Origin: Bacteroidota bacterium
GTDB taxonomy: Bacteria; Bacteroidota; Bacteroidia; B-17B0; Aurantibacillaceae
Direction: 5' to 3'
DNA: 7,361 bases
Assembly: GCA_025360565.1 (NCBI GenBank)
Contig: JANYBY010000344.1
Location: forward strand, 1-7,361
Shown: in pieces, positions 6,412-7,361 of the stretch
Numbering within the stretch: position 1 is the stretch's first letter
Layout: each line of letters begins with the position of its first letter
Made by a program: the position numbers and the translations under genes
Notes under the pieces: generated by a model
What the model was told of the DNA's origin: nothing
Database searches by the model: none
What the model saw: the letters and a program-made list of their open reading frames with translations, nothing else

Positions 6412-7361
6412 AAAAAGTATCAGCCGCTTAAGCCGAATATTTATTGTTTCAATTATTGTTTTTTGTATCTGCAAAACGTATGCACAGAATGATAAAAAAT
6501 TAGACTCATTAGTTGCGGGCTACATAAGTGACTTAACTGTAATTTGGGATAAGAACAGAACTGTAACGTTTGATGAATTAGTTGAGACTAAAAGTACCGG
6601 GGCAAAACAATCTTTTTCGCTTACGGCCACAAACCCATTATTAAATAAGAATGTAATGCAAACCGAGCTGCTTATTAGAAGAACCAAACTACAGCAAAGG
6701 GTTTATAAAAAAGACAAGGGCTTAAGTTTTGCCGGAGGTTATCAAGAAAATTTAGGAACTCCCTTTATTAATCCCGACGACGCGGTTGTTTTTCGCCGGA
6801 AATTTTCTTTTGGTTTAGAATGGGATTTTTTAAAAGGAGGTTTGGTAGAGAACAGAAACAGAATAAAAGCCTTGCAAAACGACCTCTTCTTCCTTGAAAC
6901 AGGCAGGTCAAAAACCCTCAACGCACCATCATCTTCGTTACAATTTTATACACGGGTGATTGCCTTTTTTAATTTAAGCAAAATTATTGTTTTAAAAAAA
7001 CGGTTAGAGTTGATAACCCAACAGAATGAAGTTGCAAAAGCTCTGTGGGAATTAAAAGTATTATCAGGCGACGCTTATTTAAAATCAATACAACACAAAA
7101 CACAAATCAACACCCAATACAAATTATACAGCAATTACAACGAAGACACTAAAAAGATCAAGGGGCACGACACCATAACTTTATCGCCTGAATTATTTGA
7201 TCTCGATTTCGGAAAAATTATCATTCACATGGATAGTTTAAAAGTACAAAACGATTCTTCAGTAATTTCCGACAGGCCATATCCAAAGTTAAATTCATAT
7301 TATAAAGAACTTAGTTTAAAAGCCTACACCCGTTACAACTATTACGATGTTTATAACAAAG
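6398..7361 (+). CDS. TolC-like outer-membrane protein, 3' partial (321 codons in window)
   Basis: This frame is open from 6395 to the right edge and is cut there. The only usual initiation codon near the beginning is TTG at 6398; an in-frame TAA lies at 6392-6394. From the TTG the product begins with a good signal peptide: basic residues to about 13, a hydrophobic stretch at 14-25, and a likely cut at KTYA|QND after residue 29. That leader strongly supports a start here rather than at any internal ATG. The mature part has the TolC pattern. A helix at about 80-105 is followed by a strand around 108-118, then a second strand and GG turn (FSFGLEWDFLKGG, 136-148) leading into a helix with N152, R153 and R155. 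A long helical hairpin spans about 180-245, with LSGDAYLKSIQHKT at the turn like the 'G.is..dvl.a' turn of TolC proteins. It should form an outer-membrane/periplasmic channel. The TTG start overlaps the deacetylase stop, suggesting coupled translation. Family call is moderate, since it rests on pattern and not on a search. Confidence 0.72.
   Translation, partial: MFLNKKSISRLSRIFIVSIIVFCICKTYAQNDKKLDSLVAGYISDLTVIWDKNRTVTFDELVETKSTGAKQSFSLTATNPLLNKNVMQTELLIRRTKLQQRVYKKDKGLSFAGGYQENLGTPFINPDDAVVFRRKFSFGLEWDFLKGGLVENRNRIKALQNDLFFLETGRSKTLNAPSSSLQFYTRVIAFFNLSKIIVLKKRLELITQQNEVAKALWELKVLSGDAYLKSIQHKTQINTQYKLYSNYNEDTKKIKGHDTITLSPELFDLDFGKIIIHMDSLKVQNDSSVISDRPYPKLNSYYKELSLKAYTRYNYYDVYNK

Noticed and set aside
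6397..6416. Programmed frameshift joining the deacetylase to the TolC-like gene
   Set aside because: The sequence is not a proper slippery heptamer, and a fusion would put a signal peptide after a T9SS sorting domain that must be C-terminal. Separate initiation at TTG explains the junction better.

Overview
The window is AT-rich and reads as a chromosomal segment of a Bacteroidota bacterium. Three things point there: two type IX secretion (T9SS) signatures, namely a PorP/SprF-family outer-membrane protein and a type A C-terminal sorting domain; signal peptides ending in the usual '…A|Q' junction; and A-rich leaders with TAnnTTTG-like promoter elements in place of Shine-Dalgarno sites. The class or genus cannot be fixed from the sequence alone.

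Layout. Positions 1-1593 (+) hold the 3' part of rpoC, open at the left edge, followed by a clear intrinsic terminator (1617-1646). Positions 1738-2736 (+) encode a PorP/SprF-like protein. It converges on a PrsW-type intramembrane metalloprotease gene (4155-2794, -), and a perfect 14-bp inverted repeat lies between the two stop codons (2748-2776). The protease gene diverges from a large secreted protein gene (4324-6411, +) with a glutamine-amidotransferase-like N-terminal domain, a CE4/NodB polysaccharide deacetylase domain and a T9SS type A sorting domain. Overlapping its last 14 bases, and running off the right edge, is a gene that apparently starts with TTG (6398 to beyond 7361, +). It encodes a signal-peptide-bearing TolC-like outer-membrane protein. 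No RNA genes, CRISPR arrays or insertion sequences were seen, and no gene-free stretch exceeds about 170 bases.

How the parts may work together. rpoC is housekeeping and is insulated by its terminator. The rest is envelope biology: a T9SS outer-membrane component, a membrane protease of the family that can release sigma factors from anti-sigma factors, a T9SS cargo predicted to deacetylate a surface or exported polysaccharide, and a translationally overlapping TolC-like channel. The deacetylase and TolC-like genes look like the start of an operon that continues to the right. A polysaccharide modification and export unit is a reasonable inference, but the substrate and the remaining genes lie outside the window.
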